Below are positions 38,627 through 47,481 of a DNA stretch of 48,081 bases, piece after piece. The stretch is taken from assembly GCA_035642535.1 (NCBI GenBank), contig DASQSE010000027.1, forward strand, positions 1 through 48,081, read 5' to 3'. The notes beneath the pieces are model-generated. The model ran no database searches. It was not told the DNA's origin and saw only the letters and a list, made by a program, of their open reading frames with translations. Every line of letters begins with the position of its first letter. Position 1 is the stretch's first letter. Made by a program: the position numbers and the translations under genes. Source of the stretch: Jatrophihabitans sp035642535 (lineage in GTDB: Bacteria > Actinomycetota > Actinomycetes > Mycobacteriales > Jatrophihabitantaceae).

Positions 38627-39867
38627 CCGCGCTCGCCGACCGCCGCCCGCCGGGCGGCGAACTCGACGTGCTCGACGTGCTCGACGTGCTCGACGTCGAG
38701 ATCGTCGTTCCGGTGTTCAACGAGGAGGTCGATCTCGAACCGAGCGTGCGACGGCTGCACGCGTATCTGCGTGACATGTTCCCGTTCAACGCCGTGATCA
38801 CGATCGCCGACAACGCCAGCACCGACGGCACCTGGGCGTGCGCCGCAGCGCTGGCGAGCGAATTCGACGAGGTCCGCGCCGTGCACCTCGACGCCAGGGG
38901 ACGCGGCCGGGCGCTGCAGCACGTCTGGGCATCCTCGCGAGCCACGGTCGTCGCGTACATGGACGTCGACCTGTCGACGGACCTCAACGCGCTGCTGCCT
39001 CTCGTGGCGCCGCTGCTCTCCGGGCACAGCGAGGTCGCGATCGGCTCACGCCTCTCGCGCACCGCACGCGTGGTACGCGGCCCGAAACGCGAGATCCTCT
39101 CGCGCTGCTACAACCTGCTGCTGCGCACCGCATTGCGCGCTCGCTTCTCCGACGCGCAGTGCGGATTCAAGGCGATGCGGACGGACGCCGCGCGACTGCT
39201 GCTGCCGCACGTCAAGGACACCGCTTGGTTCTTCGACACCGAATTGCTCGTGCTCGCCGAGCGAAGCGGCATGCGCATCGCCGAAGTGCCCGTCGATTGG
39301 GTGGACGACGCGGACAGCAGAGTCGACATCACCGCGACCGCGCTGGCCGACCTGCGCGGCATCGCGCGACTCGGCCGCGCGCTGGTGCGCGGCGAGCTGC
39401 CGCTGCACGAACTGCGCGCTGCGGCCGGCCGCGCCACTGTGACCGTGCCCGGCGTGCCGCACCGGCTACCCGGCCAGGCCGTCCGCTTCGCCGCAATCGG
39501 TGTGATCAGCACACTCGTGTACCTGCTGCTGTTCCTCCTGTTGCGCCCACTCGGGGCGCAGGTCGCAAACCTCGGCGCGCTGCTGATCACCGCGGTCGGC
39601 AACACCGCCGCGAACCGGCGCATCACGTTCGGCCTGCGCGGCGGCGGCCGCGCCAGGCATCAGCTGCAAGGACTCGCGGTCTTCGCCCTCGGCCTGGCGC
39701 TGACCAGCGGCGCCTTGTGGCTGCTCGACGAACTGTCGAGCCGCCCGCCGCGCGCCGTCGAACTCGGCGCGCTCGTGCTTGCCAACTTGCTCGCGACCGC
39801 GCTGCGTTTCGTGCTGCTGCGCGAGTGGGTCTTCCCCCGCGATTCCGTTCAGAAGGGCGCCGCCTGA
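38623..39867 (+). CDS. Glycosyltransferase family 2 with C-terminal GtrA domain
   Basis: Protein of 414 residues. GT2 domain about 25-260 (VPVFNEE 29-35, DNASTDGT 63-70, DVD 114-116), which usually moves a sugar from a nucleotide sugar to polyprenyl phosphate, and a GtrA domain about 283-405 with four TMs that may flip the product. The first residues carry LDV repeats from 9-bp DNA repeats. It overlaps ferredoxin (ATGA) and is followed two bases later by a GT39-type transferase that could use its lipid-linked sugar outside the membrane. It is odd to find it coupled to a redox operon. Confidence 0.88.
   Translation: MTALADRRPPGGELDVLDVLDVLDVEIVVPVFNEEVDLEPSVRRLHAYLRDMFPFNAVITIADNASTDGTWACAAALASEFDEVRAVHLDARGRGRALQHVWASSRATVVAYMDVDLSTDLNALLPLVAPLLSGHSEVAIGSRLSRTARVVRGPKREILSRCYNLLLRTALRARFSDAQCGFKAMRTDAARLLLPHVKDTAWFFDTELLVLAERSGMRIAEVPVDWVDDADSRVDITATALADLRGIARLGRALVRGELPLHELRAAAGRATVTVPGVPHRLPGQAVRFAAIGVISTLVYLLLFLLLRPLGAQVANLGALLITAVGNTAANRRITFGLRGGGRARHQLQGLAVFALGLALTSGALWLLDELSSRPPRAVELGALVLANLLATALRFVLLREWVFPRDSVQKGAA
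38662..38697 (+). repeat. Four 9-bp tandem repeats at the start of the GT2-GtrA gene
   Basis: CTCGACGTG three times and CTCGACGTC once; they encode LDV units before the GT2 fold. Copy changes would keep the frame. Confidence 0.85.
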
Positions 39868-39869
39868 CA

Positions 39870-41900
39870 ATGACGACCTCCATCACCCTCCCCAGCTCTG
39901 CAGCACCGTTGACCGGCCCGCTGTCAGCTCACTGGGCTACTAGAACGGACCGGCCAACGGGTAACGGGCCGGTCAACGGTTGGCGCGGGCGCGCTCCGCT
40001 GCCCGCACTGTTGGTCGGCACCGGGTTGCTCTATCTGGTCGGGTTGTCGAAATCGGGGTGGGCCAACCAGTTCTACGCGGCGGCGGCGCAAGCGGGCAGC
40101 AAGAGCTGGACGGCGTTCCTGTTCGGTTCGCTCGACCAGTCGAACTTCATCACCGTGGACAAGCCACCCGCGTCGCTGTGGGTCATGGACGTGTCGGTGA
40201 AGATCTTCGGGGTCAACTCGTGGGCGATCCTCGTCCCGCAGGCGCTCGAGGGCGTTGCCGCCGTGGCGCTGCTCTACGCCGCGGTGACGCGGGTGAGCGG
40301 ACGGACGGCCGGGCTGCTGGCCGGCGCGGCGCTCGCGCTGACTCCGGTCGCGACGCTGATGTTCCGCTTCGACAACCCGGACGCGCTGCTCGTGCTGCTC
40401 ATGACGGCCGCGGGCTACGCGACCGTGCGCGCCGTCGAAGCGGCCCGGGCACGCTGGCTGGTGCTCGCCGGCGCGCTGCTCGGGTTCGCGTTCCTGACCA
40501 AGATGCTGCAGGGCCTGATCGTGGTGCCGGCGTTCGCGTGGGCGTACCTGCTCGCTGCCCCGACGCCGCTGCGCCGGCGGGTGCTGCACCTGGCCGCGGC
40601 GGGCGGCGCGCTGATCGTCGCCGCCGGCTGGTGGGTGGCGCTGGTCGAACTGTGGCCCGCCGGGTCGCGTCCGTACATCGGCGGCTCGACGAACAACAGC
40701 GTGCTGCAGTTGATCTTCGGCTACAACGGGTTCGGACGACTCACCGGCGCCGACAACAACGGCACGCCGATGGGCAACGGTGGTGGCGGCGGCGGGTTCT
40801 CCTCCGGCTCGACCGGCTGGCTGCGGCTGTTCGGCGCTGACATGGGCACGCAGATCAGCTGGCTGCTGCCCACGGCGCTGATCGCCGGCGTCGCGCTCAC
40901 GGTGCTCACCCGGCGCCGCCCGCGCACCGACGCAGTGCGCGCAAGTGTGCTCGTCTGGGGTGGCTGGCTGTTGCTCACCGGGATCGTCTTCAGCTTCGCG
41001 AGCGGCATCATCCACCCCTACTACACGGTGGCGCTGGCACCGGCGATCGCTGCGCTCGTCGGGATCGGGACGGTCGAGCTGTGGCAGGCCCGCGACAGCC
41101 GGGTCGCCCGCATGACACTCGCCGTGCTCGTTATCGTCACCGCAGTCTGGACGGATCGGCTGCTCCGCCGCGCCGACTGGCACCCGGAGCTGCGCTGGAT
41201 CGTGCTGTCCGCCGGCTTCGCCGCGGCGGCGGTGCTCATCGCAGGGCGGCATGTCAAGGCGATCGTCGTCGCGCCGCTGGTCGCACTGACGCTGCTCGTC
41301 GCGCCGGCCGCGTACTCGCTGCAGACCACGGCGACCGCGCACACCGGCTCGCTGCCGACCGCCGGTCCGGCTGCGATGGGTGGCTTCGGCGGCGGTCCCG
41401 GCGGGCCGGGCGGTGCCCCGCGCGGCGGCTTCGACGGCATGCCGCCGATGGGACAGCAACCACCCGCCGGTCAGCAGCCACCGACCGGCCAGCTGCCCAC
41501 CGGCCAGTCCCGAGCCGGTGGCGCGCCCGGCGGCCTCGGCGGCGCGGCGTCGGTGACGAGCCGGCTCACCGCCGCGCTGCGGAAGGACGCGAGCAGCTAC
41601 GCCTGGGTGGCCGCCACGACGAGCTCCAACGAGGCGTCCTCACTCGAGCTGGCGAGCGGCGCGGCGGTGATGTCGCTCGGCGGCTTCAACGGCACCGATC
41701 CGGCGATCACGCTCGCCCGCTTCGAGCAGCTGGTCGCGGCGGGCAAGGTCCACTACTACATCGCGGACGGCCAGGGCTTCATCGGCTCGACGGCCGCGAA
41801 CACCTCGACGGCGTATCAGATCCAGCAGTGGGTCGAGAAGACGTTCACGTCGCGGACGATCGGCGGCACCACCGTCTACGACCTGACAGCCACTTCTTAG
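39870..41900 (+). CDS. GT39/ArnT-like membrane glycosyltransferase
   Basis: Protein of 676 residues with an N-terminal multi-TM transferase (about 45-470) and a C-terminal external part with a Gly/Pro/Gln-rich linker (GGFGGGPGGPGG, QQPPAGQQPP, about 500-560) and a small folded end. The conserved acidic/basic site VDKPP (96-100), in the first loop, fits the catalytic Asp region of GT39/ArnT enzymes that take sugar from a polyprenyl phosphate. The start ATG 39870 lies two bases after the GT2-GtrA stop. It probably decorates a wall polymer or protein; the acceptor is unknown. A longer frame opening at 38838 is a shadow of the GT2 gene. Confidence 0.85.
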   Translation: MTTSITLPSSAAPLTGPLSAHWATRTDRPTGNGPVNGWRGRAPLPALLVGTGLLYLVGLSKSGWANQFYAAAAQAGSKSWTAFLFGSLDQSNFITVDKPPASLWVMDVSVKIFGVNSWAILVPQALEGVAAVALLYAAVTRVSGRTAGLLAGAALALTPVATLMFRFDNPDALLVLLMTAAGYATVRAVEAARARWLVLAGALLGFAFLTKMLQGLIVVPAFAWAYLLAAPTPLRRRVLHLAAAGGALIVAAGWWVALVELWPAGSRPYIGGSTNNSVLQLIFGYNGFGRLTGADNNGTPMGNGGGGGGFSSGSTGWLRLFGADMGTQISWLLPTALIAGVALTVLTRRRPRTDAVRASVLVWGGWLLLTGIVFSFASGIIHPYYTVALAPAIAALVGIGTVELWQARDSRVARMTLAVLVIVTAVWTDRLLRRADWHPELRWIVLSAGFAAAAVLIAGRHVKAIVVAPLVALTLLVAPAAYSLQTTATAHTGSLPTAGPAAMGGFGGGPGGPGGAPRGGFDGMPPMGQQPPAGQQPPTGQLPTGQSRAGGAPGGLGGAASVTSRLTAALRKDASSYAWVAATTSSNEASSLELASGAAVMSLGGFNGTDPAITLARFEQLVAAGKVHYYIADGQGFIGSTAANTSTAYQIQQWVEKTFTSRTIGGTTVYDLTATS

Positions 41901-41905
41901 CCGCG

Positions 41906-41953
41906 ACTTGTCCGCCCTTCAGTACGTCAACGCGTGCGGAAGGGCGGACAACT
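41906..41953. repeat. 48-bp palindrome, family B, copy 2
   Basis: Arms ACTTGTCCGCCCTTC and GAAGGGCGGACAACT pair in 14 of 15 positions around an 18-base loop. Same length as copy 1 at 23157-23204. It sits in the 55-base gap between convergent GT39 and ccsB genes and could work as a two-way terminator. Confidence 0.85.
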
Positions 41954-41955
41954 CG

Positions 41956-42951
41956 TCAGGACAGACCCGCGTAGCTGTGCAGGCCGCTGACGACCATGTT
42001 GACGATGAGGAAGTTGAAGGTGATCGCGCCGAAGCCGGCGAGGTTGATCCAGGCGGCGGCGCGGCCCTTCCACCCGGCGGTCGCGCGCGCGTGCAGGTAG
42101 CCGGCGTAGACGACCCACACGATGAACGCCCAGGTCTCCTTGGGGTCCCAGCCCCAGTACCGGCCCCACGCGGCCTCGGCCCAGATGGCCCCGCAGATGA
42201 TCGCGACCGTGTACAGCGGGAAGGAGAACGCGACGACCCGATACGCCGCCTTGTCCAGCGTCTCGGCCGACGGCAGCTTCGCCGCGAGGTTGAACAGCCG
42301 CTCCGACTGCATCTTCGACGCGTCGTAGCGTGACTTGACGAGGTAGAGGACGGTGAGCACCGCGCTCGTCATCAGCGCGCCCTCGGCGATCGACACCAGC
42401 GTCACGTGGATCGCCAGCCAGTACGACTGCAGCGCGGGCACCAGCGGCTGCGCCCTGGAGTAGAGCACCGTCCCGGCCAGGAACATCATCAGGATGACCG
42501 GCAGCAGGATGAAGCCGCCCAGGTGCCGCAGCGCGGGCAGTCTCCAGAGCACGGCGAGGAACGCGATGATGCCGACGAGCCCGGACACCGAGGCGAACTC
42601 GTACATGTTCGACCACGGCACCGCGTCGACCGCGATCGCGCGGACGGCGATCGACGCGCCGTGGATGAGCGCACCGAGCACCGAGATGCCGACCGACCAG
42701 CGGCCGATCCGCTGGGCGAGCGGGCGCCGGGCGGGCTCGGCGGGGACGGACGCGGGAGGCGGCGACGTCGTGGACGGACCGCCGGCGCCGACCAGTTCGC
42801 GCGCGGGCGCGGCGCTCGCGACCGTCTTGCGCGCCACCCGGCCGAACGCGTACTCGGCGGTGTAGCCGACCATCGCGAGCGCGTAGACGGCGATCGCGGT
42901 CGTGAACAGCCCGTCCGACAGATGGGCCATGTCGCCGTCGATGCCTGCCAC
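41956..42951 (-). CDS. ccsB: Cytochrome c biogenesis protein CcsB/ResC (heme handling)
   Basis: Membrane protein of 331 residues of the CcsA/CcmC/CcmF heme-handling group in system II. The tryptophan-rich WWD motif WGRYWGWD (262-269) is present, with His residues for heme (H182, H288, H325). With ResB it moves heme outside and attaches it to apocytochrome c. I chose GTG 42951, two bases after the resB stop, with GGAAGGA seven bases before it. A low-complexity Pro/Ala stretch at about 45-75 joins the first TM to the core. Last gene of the resA-ccdA-resB-ccsB operon. Confidence 0.93.
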   Translation of the reverse strand: MAGIDGDMAHLSDGLFTTAIAVYALAMVGYTAEYAFGRVARKTVASAAPARELVGAGGPSTTSPPPASVPAEPARRPLAQRIGRWSVGISVLGALIHGASIAVRAIAVDAVPWSNMYEFASVSGLVGIIAFLAVLWRLPALRHLGGFILLPVILMMFLAGTVLYSRAQPLVPALQSYWLAIHVTLVSIAEGALMTSAVLTVLYLVKSRYDASKMQSERLFNLAAKLPSAETLDKAAYRVVAFSFPLYTVAIICGAIWAEAAWGRYWGWDPKETWAFIVWVVYAGYLHARATAGWKGRAAAWINLAGFGAITFNFLIVNMVVSGLHSYAGLS

Positions 42952-42953
42952 GC

Positions 42954-44513
42954 TCAATCCTTCCCCGCGCCGATCACGTCGGCCGACGGCGCCTCGACCG
43001 GCGGGCCGGCCGCGCGCAGCCGAGCCAGCAACGCTGCAAACTCGGACGTGAAGTTGCCCGAATCGCTGCGCGCCAGACCGCCGACCGTCACCACGGTAGG
43101 TGACGGTTCGGCGCTGCCCGACACCGGGGCGATGCGAAGCCACACCCGGCGGCGCCGGATGGCCAGCGAGCCGAGCAGCCCGATCACCATCGCGACCGCC
43201 GAGATCAGCAAGTAGCCCTGCGCCGGGTCGTGCGAGATCTGCAGGCTGGCCCACGGAATCCAGCCGTCGAAGGTCACCGAGACGCCGTTGTCGAGCCGCA
43301 ACGTCTGACCGATGCGCAGGTTCTTCTTGCCGAGCTTGTGCATCTTGGACGTGTCGATCGTGTACACCGAGTGCGGCTGCCCGCTGCCGGTCAGGTCACC
43401 TTGATAGACGAAGATCGACAGCACCGGGTTGGCGACGATCGGTGACGCGGAGCCGATCTTGCCGCCGCCTTCGTCGACCGGCGACGGCGCGAACAGGCCG
43501 GTGATGCCGATGTCCTGCTTCGCGCCGTCCTTGCCGAGCTCGGAGAACGCCCCCTCGGAGAGGTAGGTCGTCGGGTTGGTCGGGACGAACACCTGGGTGT
43601 CGTGCCGTACCGACCCGTCCGGCATGTGCACCGTGATGCGCGGCGCGAACCCGTGCGTGAGCAGATAGACGCGGTCGCCTTCGAGCCGCAGCGGGTGGTT
43701 GACGGCGATCGACGCCGTCTGCTGTGGCGCGTCGACGTTGCGCCGATATGTGACGTCGGCGCGGAACTCGCTCGCCTCGCCCTCGGCGGTGTACGTCGCG
43801 GTGAACTTGGTCATCTGGTCGATGCAGAACGGCGCTGGGCGGACCTTGCCTTCGGCGGCGAGCCGGCCCGGCTTCCAGGAGTCGTAGTTGAAGACGGCGT
43901 TGCAGAACCCGTCGCCCTGCTTGACGATCACCTGCCCCTCGTACGTATAGAGACGGCCCACCGCGATCAGGATCAGCGAGGCGAGCAGCGCGATGTGGAA
44001 GATCAGGTTGCCGGTCTCGCGGCTGTAGCCCTTCTCGGCGGAGACCGTGAGCGCACCGGAGGGCTCGGTACGCGGCGCGACTCGCCAGCGCCGGCCCAGC
44101 ACCGTCCGCGCCGCTGCTTCGTATTCGGCCGACGACGCGCTCGTCTCGAAGCGCCCCGACTCCGGCAGCCGGTCGAGGTTGCGCGGCGCGGGCAGCGGCT
44201 TGCGGGCGAGCGCGCGGGCGTGCACCCGGATGCGCGGGACGAGGCAGCCGACGAGCGACACGAACAGCAGCAGGTAGATCGCGGCGAACCACGCCGACCC
44301 GAAGACGTCGAACATGCCGATCGAGTCGAGGAAGCGGCCCCAGCCGCCGTGCGAGGCGATGTAGGCGTCGGTCTTGGCGGCGTTCAGCGGCCGCTGCGGA
44401 AGCAGCGAGCCGGGCACCGCCGCGACCGCGAGCAGGAACAGCAGGATGAGCGCCGTCCGCATCGACGTCAGCCGCCGCCACACCGTCCGCAGCGGACGTA
44501 CCAGCTGCCTCAT
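42954..44513 (-). CDS. resB: Cytochrome c biogenesis protein ResB
   Basis: Protein of 519 residues with three TMs near the N-terminus (about 19-38, 75-96, 166-186), a large external domain and a last TM about 440-460, the usual ResB architecture. Motifs such as SMRTALILLFLLAVAAVPGS, EKGYSRETGNLIFH and the final ISHDPAQGYLLISA fit ResB. It forms the system II heme-lyase with CcsB. It starts with ATG 44513, overlapping the ccdA stop by ATGA. Confidence 0.94.
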   Translation of the reverse strand: MRQLVRPLRTVWRRLTSMRTALILLFLLAVAAVPGSLLPQRPLNAAKTDAYIASHGGWGRFLDSIGMFDVFGSAWFAAIYLLLFVSLVGCLVPRIRVHARALARKPLPAPRNLDRLPESGRFETSASSAEYEAAARTVLGRRWRVAPRTEPSGALTVSAEKGYSRETGNLIFHIALLASLILIAVGRLYTYEGQVIVKQGDGFCNAVFNYDSWKPGRLAAEGKVRPAPFCIDQMTKFTATYTAEGEASEFRADVTYRRNVDAPQQTASIAVNHPLRLEGDRVYLLTHGFAPRITVHMPDGSVRHDTQVFVPTNPTTYLSEGAFSELGKDGAKQDIGITGLFAPSPVDEGGGKIGSASPIVANPVLSIFVYQGDLTGSGQPHSVYTIDTSKMHKLGKKNLRIGQTLRLDNGVSVTFDGWIPWASLQISHDPAQGYLLISAVAMVIGLLGSLAIRRRRVWLRIAPVSGSAEPSPTVVTVGGLARSDSGNFTSEFAALLARLRAAGPPVEAPSADVIGAGKD

Positions 44514-45250
44514 ACGTCGAACCCCGACGTCGTCCCGACCTTGGCGCGCAGCAGGTTCATCCAGTGGTTCCACTCGCCGGTGACGAGCAGTACGCCGATC
44601 GTGATGAGCAGCAGCCCGCCGAGCTGGCTGATCGCCCGTCGATGCTGCCGGACGAACGCCAATGCCGACGACACCCAGCCGAATCCGATGGCGAACAGGA
44701 CGAACGGCAGACCCAGGCCCAGGCAGTAGAAGACCTGGAGGAACGCGCCCCGGCCCGCGGAGCCCTGCGTGTAGGCAAGTGCGTTGACGGCGCTGAGGGT
44801 CGGCGTGAGGCAGGGCGTCCAGGCGAGCCCGAAGCCGACGCCGAGCAGCGGGGCGCCGATCAGCCCCGGACGCGGCAGCCGATGCAGCCGGAATTCGCGC
44901 TGCAACAGCGGAATCGCGCCGATGAAGACCACGCCCATCACGATCGTCACGGCGCCCAGAACCCGCTCGATCGTCAGGCTGTTCTCCCGGATAGAGCTGC
45001 CGAGTTCGCCGAACAGCACGCCCTGCGCGACGAAGATCGCGGTGAAGCCGAGGACGAACAGGAGCGCGCCGGCAACCATCCGCCGCTGGCTCGGCCGCGC
45101 CACGTCCCCCGACAGGCCGGCGACGTAGGAGAGGTAGCCGGGCACCAGCGGCAGCACACACGGCGACAGGAAGCCGATCACGCCCACGAGCGCGGCGACG
45201 CCCGCGGCGGTGAGCAGCGGCCCGTCCGTCACCGTGTTCGAGAAGCTCAC
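44510..45250 (-). CDS. ccdA: Thiol-disulfide transporter CcdA
   Basis: Six-TM protein of 246 residues that carries electrons from cytoplasmic thioredoxin to the outside ResA-like protein. The two redox Cys are C31 in FLSPCVLPLVPGYL and C147 in AWTPCLTPTL. It starts with GTG 45250, overlapping the stop of the upstream thioredoxin-like lipoprotein (GTGA), and overlaps resB downstream, so the order resA-ccdA-resB-ccsB is fully coupled. Confidence 0.95.
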   Translation of the reverse strand: MSFSNTVTDGPLLTAAGVAALVGVIGFLSPCVLPLVPGYLSYVAGLSGDVARPSQRRMVAGALLFVLGFTAIFVAQGVLFGELGSSIRENSLTIERVLGAVTIVMGVVFIGAIPLLQREFRLHRLPRPGLIGAPLLGVGFGLAWTPCLTPTLSAVNALAYTQGSAGRGAFLQVFYCLGLGLPFVLFAIGFGWVSSALAFVRQHRRAISQLGGLLLITIGVLLVTGEWNHWMNLLRAKVGTTSGFDV

Positions 45251-45819
45251 GTCCGCTCCGCCAGCAGCTTGTCGATCGCGCCGGTCAGATCCATCGCGGA
45301 GAGTCGGACGACGTAAACCGCCGCAACTCGGCCGAGCCTGTCGATGAGGACGGTGAACGGCAGCGCCGTCGCAGGGAGATCGCCGAGGCGCAGCGCCGTC
45401 TCGCCCTGCTCGTCGTAAATGTTCGGGTAGCTGATGTGGTAGTCGCGGACGAAGGCCTGCGCGTTGGACTTGATGTCCTTCGTGTCGACGCCGATGAAAT
45501 CGACGCCGCGGCTCTTCATCTTGCGGTAGACAAGGTCGAACTGCGGCGTTTCGGACTTGCAGGGCGTGCACCACGCCGCCCAGAAGTTGATCACGACGAC
45601 CTTGCCGTAAGTGGCCGCGAGCGACGTCGTGCCGCCGTCGAGCAGGGCGCCGGTGAACGAGCCGGCCTGCTTGCGGTCGGACTGCGGGTAGAGCTGCCCC
45701 AGCGGCGTCCCCGAATGGAACTGGAAGGTGTCGTGGCCGCTCTGGTCGACGGCGTCCTTGCCCGCGCACGCGGTCAAGGCCAGAAGTGCCGCGAGCAGGA
45801 GGAGCAGAGCGCGTTTCAT
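45247..45819 (-). CDS. ResA/TlpA-like thioredoxin lipoprotein
   Basis: Protein of 190 residues with a lipoprotein signal (lipobox LTAC, C18 lipidated) and a thioredoxin fold outside the membrane. The active site is WCTPC (C84, C87); VVVINFWAAW before it and LPFTVLIDRLGRV after it (with the cis-Pro near 154) are typical. It keeps apocytochrome c Cys reduced for heme attachment, receiving electrons from CcdA. It corresponds in position to Rv0526 of Mycobacterium tuberculosis. First gene of the coupled system II operon; the phosphatase gene ends 69 bases upstream. Confidence 0.93.
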   Translation of the reverse strand: MKRALLLLLAALLALTACAGKDAVDQSGHDTFQFHSGTPLGQLYPQSDRKQAGSFTGALLDGGTTSLAATYGKVVVINFWAAWCTPCKSETPQFDLVYRKMKSRGVDFIGVDTKDIKSNAQAFVRDYHISYPNIYDEQGETALRLGDLPATALPFTVLIDRLGRVAAVYVVRLSAMDLTGAIDKLLAERT

Positions 45820-45888
45820 CGCAGTCCAGTGTGCGTCACGCGCTTCGGTGTGCCGACACCGGAGTCGGCGCGTGTGGGCTAGTGCCCA

Positions 45889-46527
45889 CTAGGCCCCGGC
45901 GCCCTTGCCGCGGGGCAGCGCGGCGGCCGGCTCGGCGTAATCCACCCGCACGATCTCGTCCCCGTCGAAGATCAATGACGTGACCGACGCCAGCTCGCAC
46001 TGCCGGTGCCGCGGATCGTGAAAAAGGCGCTGCCCGTTGGCCGCGCGCCGCGCGCACCAAATAGGCAGCTGGTGGCTGACGCACACCGCGGCGCGACCCT
46101 CGGCGTGGTCGCGCGCCGTGCGGGCGGCGGCCAGCATCCGCGTCGCAACCTCCGCATACGGCTCACCCCACGAGGGGCGGAACGGATTGCGGAAGTACTT
46201 CCAGTTGGACGGGTCGGTGAACAGCCCCTTGCCGCCCGCCACCTTGCGCCCCTCGAGGTAGTTCGCCGCCTCGACGAGCCGCTCGTCGATGGCCACGTCT
46301 AACCCCGTTTGCGCCGCGACGCCGGCCGCGGTCTCCTGGGCGCGCTCCAACGGCGACGAGACGAGGTAGCCGACGTCGTGCTCGGCGAGCCACTTCGCCG
46401 CCGCCTCGGCCTGCCGCTGGCCGAGTTCGCTGAGCCGGAATCCGGCCATCCGCCCGTAGAGCACCCGACCCGGGTTGTCGACCTCGCCGTGCCGCAGCAG
46501 ATGGACCGTGACCGTCACTCCGGCCAT
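45889..46527 (-). CDS. Histidine phosphatase family protein
   Basis: Protein of 212 residues of the phosphoglycerate-mutase-like superfamily. The phospho-His motif LLRHGEVDNPG begins at about residue 10, and the second conserved His is in AVCVSHQLPI. Mycobacteria have a similar gene (Rv0525 type) between hemL and the cytochrome c genes. The substrate is unknown. The start is ATG 46527; GTG four codons later is possible. Divergent from the MDMPI-like gene across a region with a family C repeat. Confidence 0.88.
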   Translation of the reverse strand: MAGVTVTVHLLRHGEVDNPGRVLYGRMAGFRLSELGQRQAEAAAKWLAEHDVGYLVSSPLERAQETAAGVAAQTGLDVAIDERLVEAANYLEGRKVAGGKGLFTDPSNWKYFRNPFRPSWGEPYAEVATRMLAAARTARDHAEGRAAVCVSHQLPIWCARRAANGQRLFHDPRHRQCELASVTSLIFDGDEIVRVDYAEPAAALPRGKGAGA

Positions 46528-46576
46528 GCTTCCAGACGCGCGGGGACGAGCAGCGCCCCATGCGGCTGTGCAGAAC

Positions 46577-46628
46577 TTGCTCTGCTCACCTGGGGCGAGC
46601 ATTTGCTCAGTGCGAGCGAGCAGAGCAA
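46577..46628. repeat. Inverted repeat, family C, copy 2
   Basis: Perfect 11-base arms TTGCTCTGCTC and GAGCAGAGCAA around a 30-base centre with its own GAGCA/TGCTC pairing. The arms match the outer arms of copy 1 (32513-32596). Both copies lie in divergent promoter regions. Confidence 0.75.
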
Positions 46629-46685
46629 AGGTTCGGCGGGCCACCACATCCCGCCGGAGCCGGTCGGCCGCTCGGCCGGCCGCGC

Positions 46686-46691
46686 TAGCGT
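46686..46691 (+). promoter_or_regulatory. Leaderless -10 box TAGCGT before the MDMPI-like gene
   Basis: TANNNT box ending seven bases before the ATG at 46699; no Shine-Dalgarno. Confidence 0.5.
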
Positions 46692-46698
46692 CTGCCGC

Positions 46699-47481
46699 AT
46701 GAGCCTCGACTATCTCGCCCAGCTGCGCGCCGAGTCGGCCCGGTTCGGCACGGTGCTGCGCGACGCGGACCTGGACGCCCGGGTGCCCACCTGTCCGGAC
46801 TGGGACGCGGGCGATCTGCTCTATCACCTGGCCGAGGTGTTCCTGTTCTGGGCGCGGGACGTCGAGCAACGCGCGCAGGACCCGGACGCGCCGGACGCCG
46901 GCACGCCGCCGAAGCCGGCCACGCGCGATGAGCTCGTGACGTTGTACGACGACTGCACGGCGCAACTCGTCAACGCCCTCGCAGCCACACCTGACGACGT
47001 GCAGGTGTGGACGTGGACGGACGACCGCAGCGTCGGCTTCGTCCGTCGCCGGATGGCGCATGAAGCATTGATCCATCGACTGGACGCCGAGCTCACGGTC
47101 GGCTCGCTCACCAACGTCGACCCCGCACTGGCGGCGGACGGCGTGCACGAACTGCTCCAGCACTTCCACACGCATCCGACGTGGGCCGACTACCGCAGTG
47201 ACGGGCCGGTCGGCCGGCTGCGCGCCGCGGACACCGGCGACGAGTGGCTGGCCCAGGTCGGGACGTTCAGCGGGCGCAGCCCGAACACCGGCAAGACATA
47301 CCAGGACGTACCGTGCGTCGGCCTGGCCGCGGCAGGCGAGCCGAGCTTCACCATCACCGCCACCGCCCGCGATCTCGACGCGTGGGCGTGGAACCGTCCG
47401 CCGCTCAAACAGCCGGTCGTCGAGGGCAGTGACGCCGACTTCCGCGTCTTCGCCGACGTCCTCGCGACGGGCGTGCAGTAG
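46699..47481 (+). CDS. Maleylpyruvate isomerase-fold (DinB-like) protein
   Basis: Protein of 260 residues with the MDMPI N-terminal four-helix metal-binding fold. Three His/acid ligands are visible: H43 (CPDWDAGDLLYHLAEV), and H121-E122-x3-H126 (HEALIHRLDAE). A C-terminal SCP2-like domain follows after about 175. Such proteins include mycothiol-dependent isomerases and transferases; the exact reaction is unknown, but mycothiol use is plausible in an actinobacterium. Its stop lies directly next to the hemL stop with no spacer. Confidence 0.86.
   Translation: MSLDYLAQLRAESARFGTVLRDADLDARVPTCPDWDAGDLLYHLAEVFLFWARDVEQRAQDPDAPDAGTPPKPATRDELVTLYDDCTAQLVNALAATPDDVQVWTWTDDRSVGFVRRRMAHEALIHRLDAELTVGSLTNVDPALAADGVHELLQHFHTHPTWADYRSDGPVGRLRAADTGDEWLAQVGTFSGRSPNTGKTYQDVPCVGLAAAGEPSFTITATARDLDAWAWNRPPLKQPVVEGSDADFRVFADVLATGVQ

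Noticed and set aside
39924..41459. A 511-codon open frame antisense to the GT39 gene
   Set aside because: Arg/Gln/Asp-rich low-complexity sequence typical of a high-GC antisense shadow; the plus-strand frame has membrane helices and a family match.
38838..41900. A 1020-codon open frame on the plus strand
   Set aside because: Its first ~340 codons are an Arg-rich shadow of the GT2-GtrA gene in another frame; only the part from ATG 39870 is a real protein.
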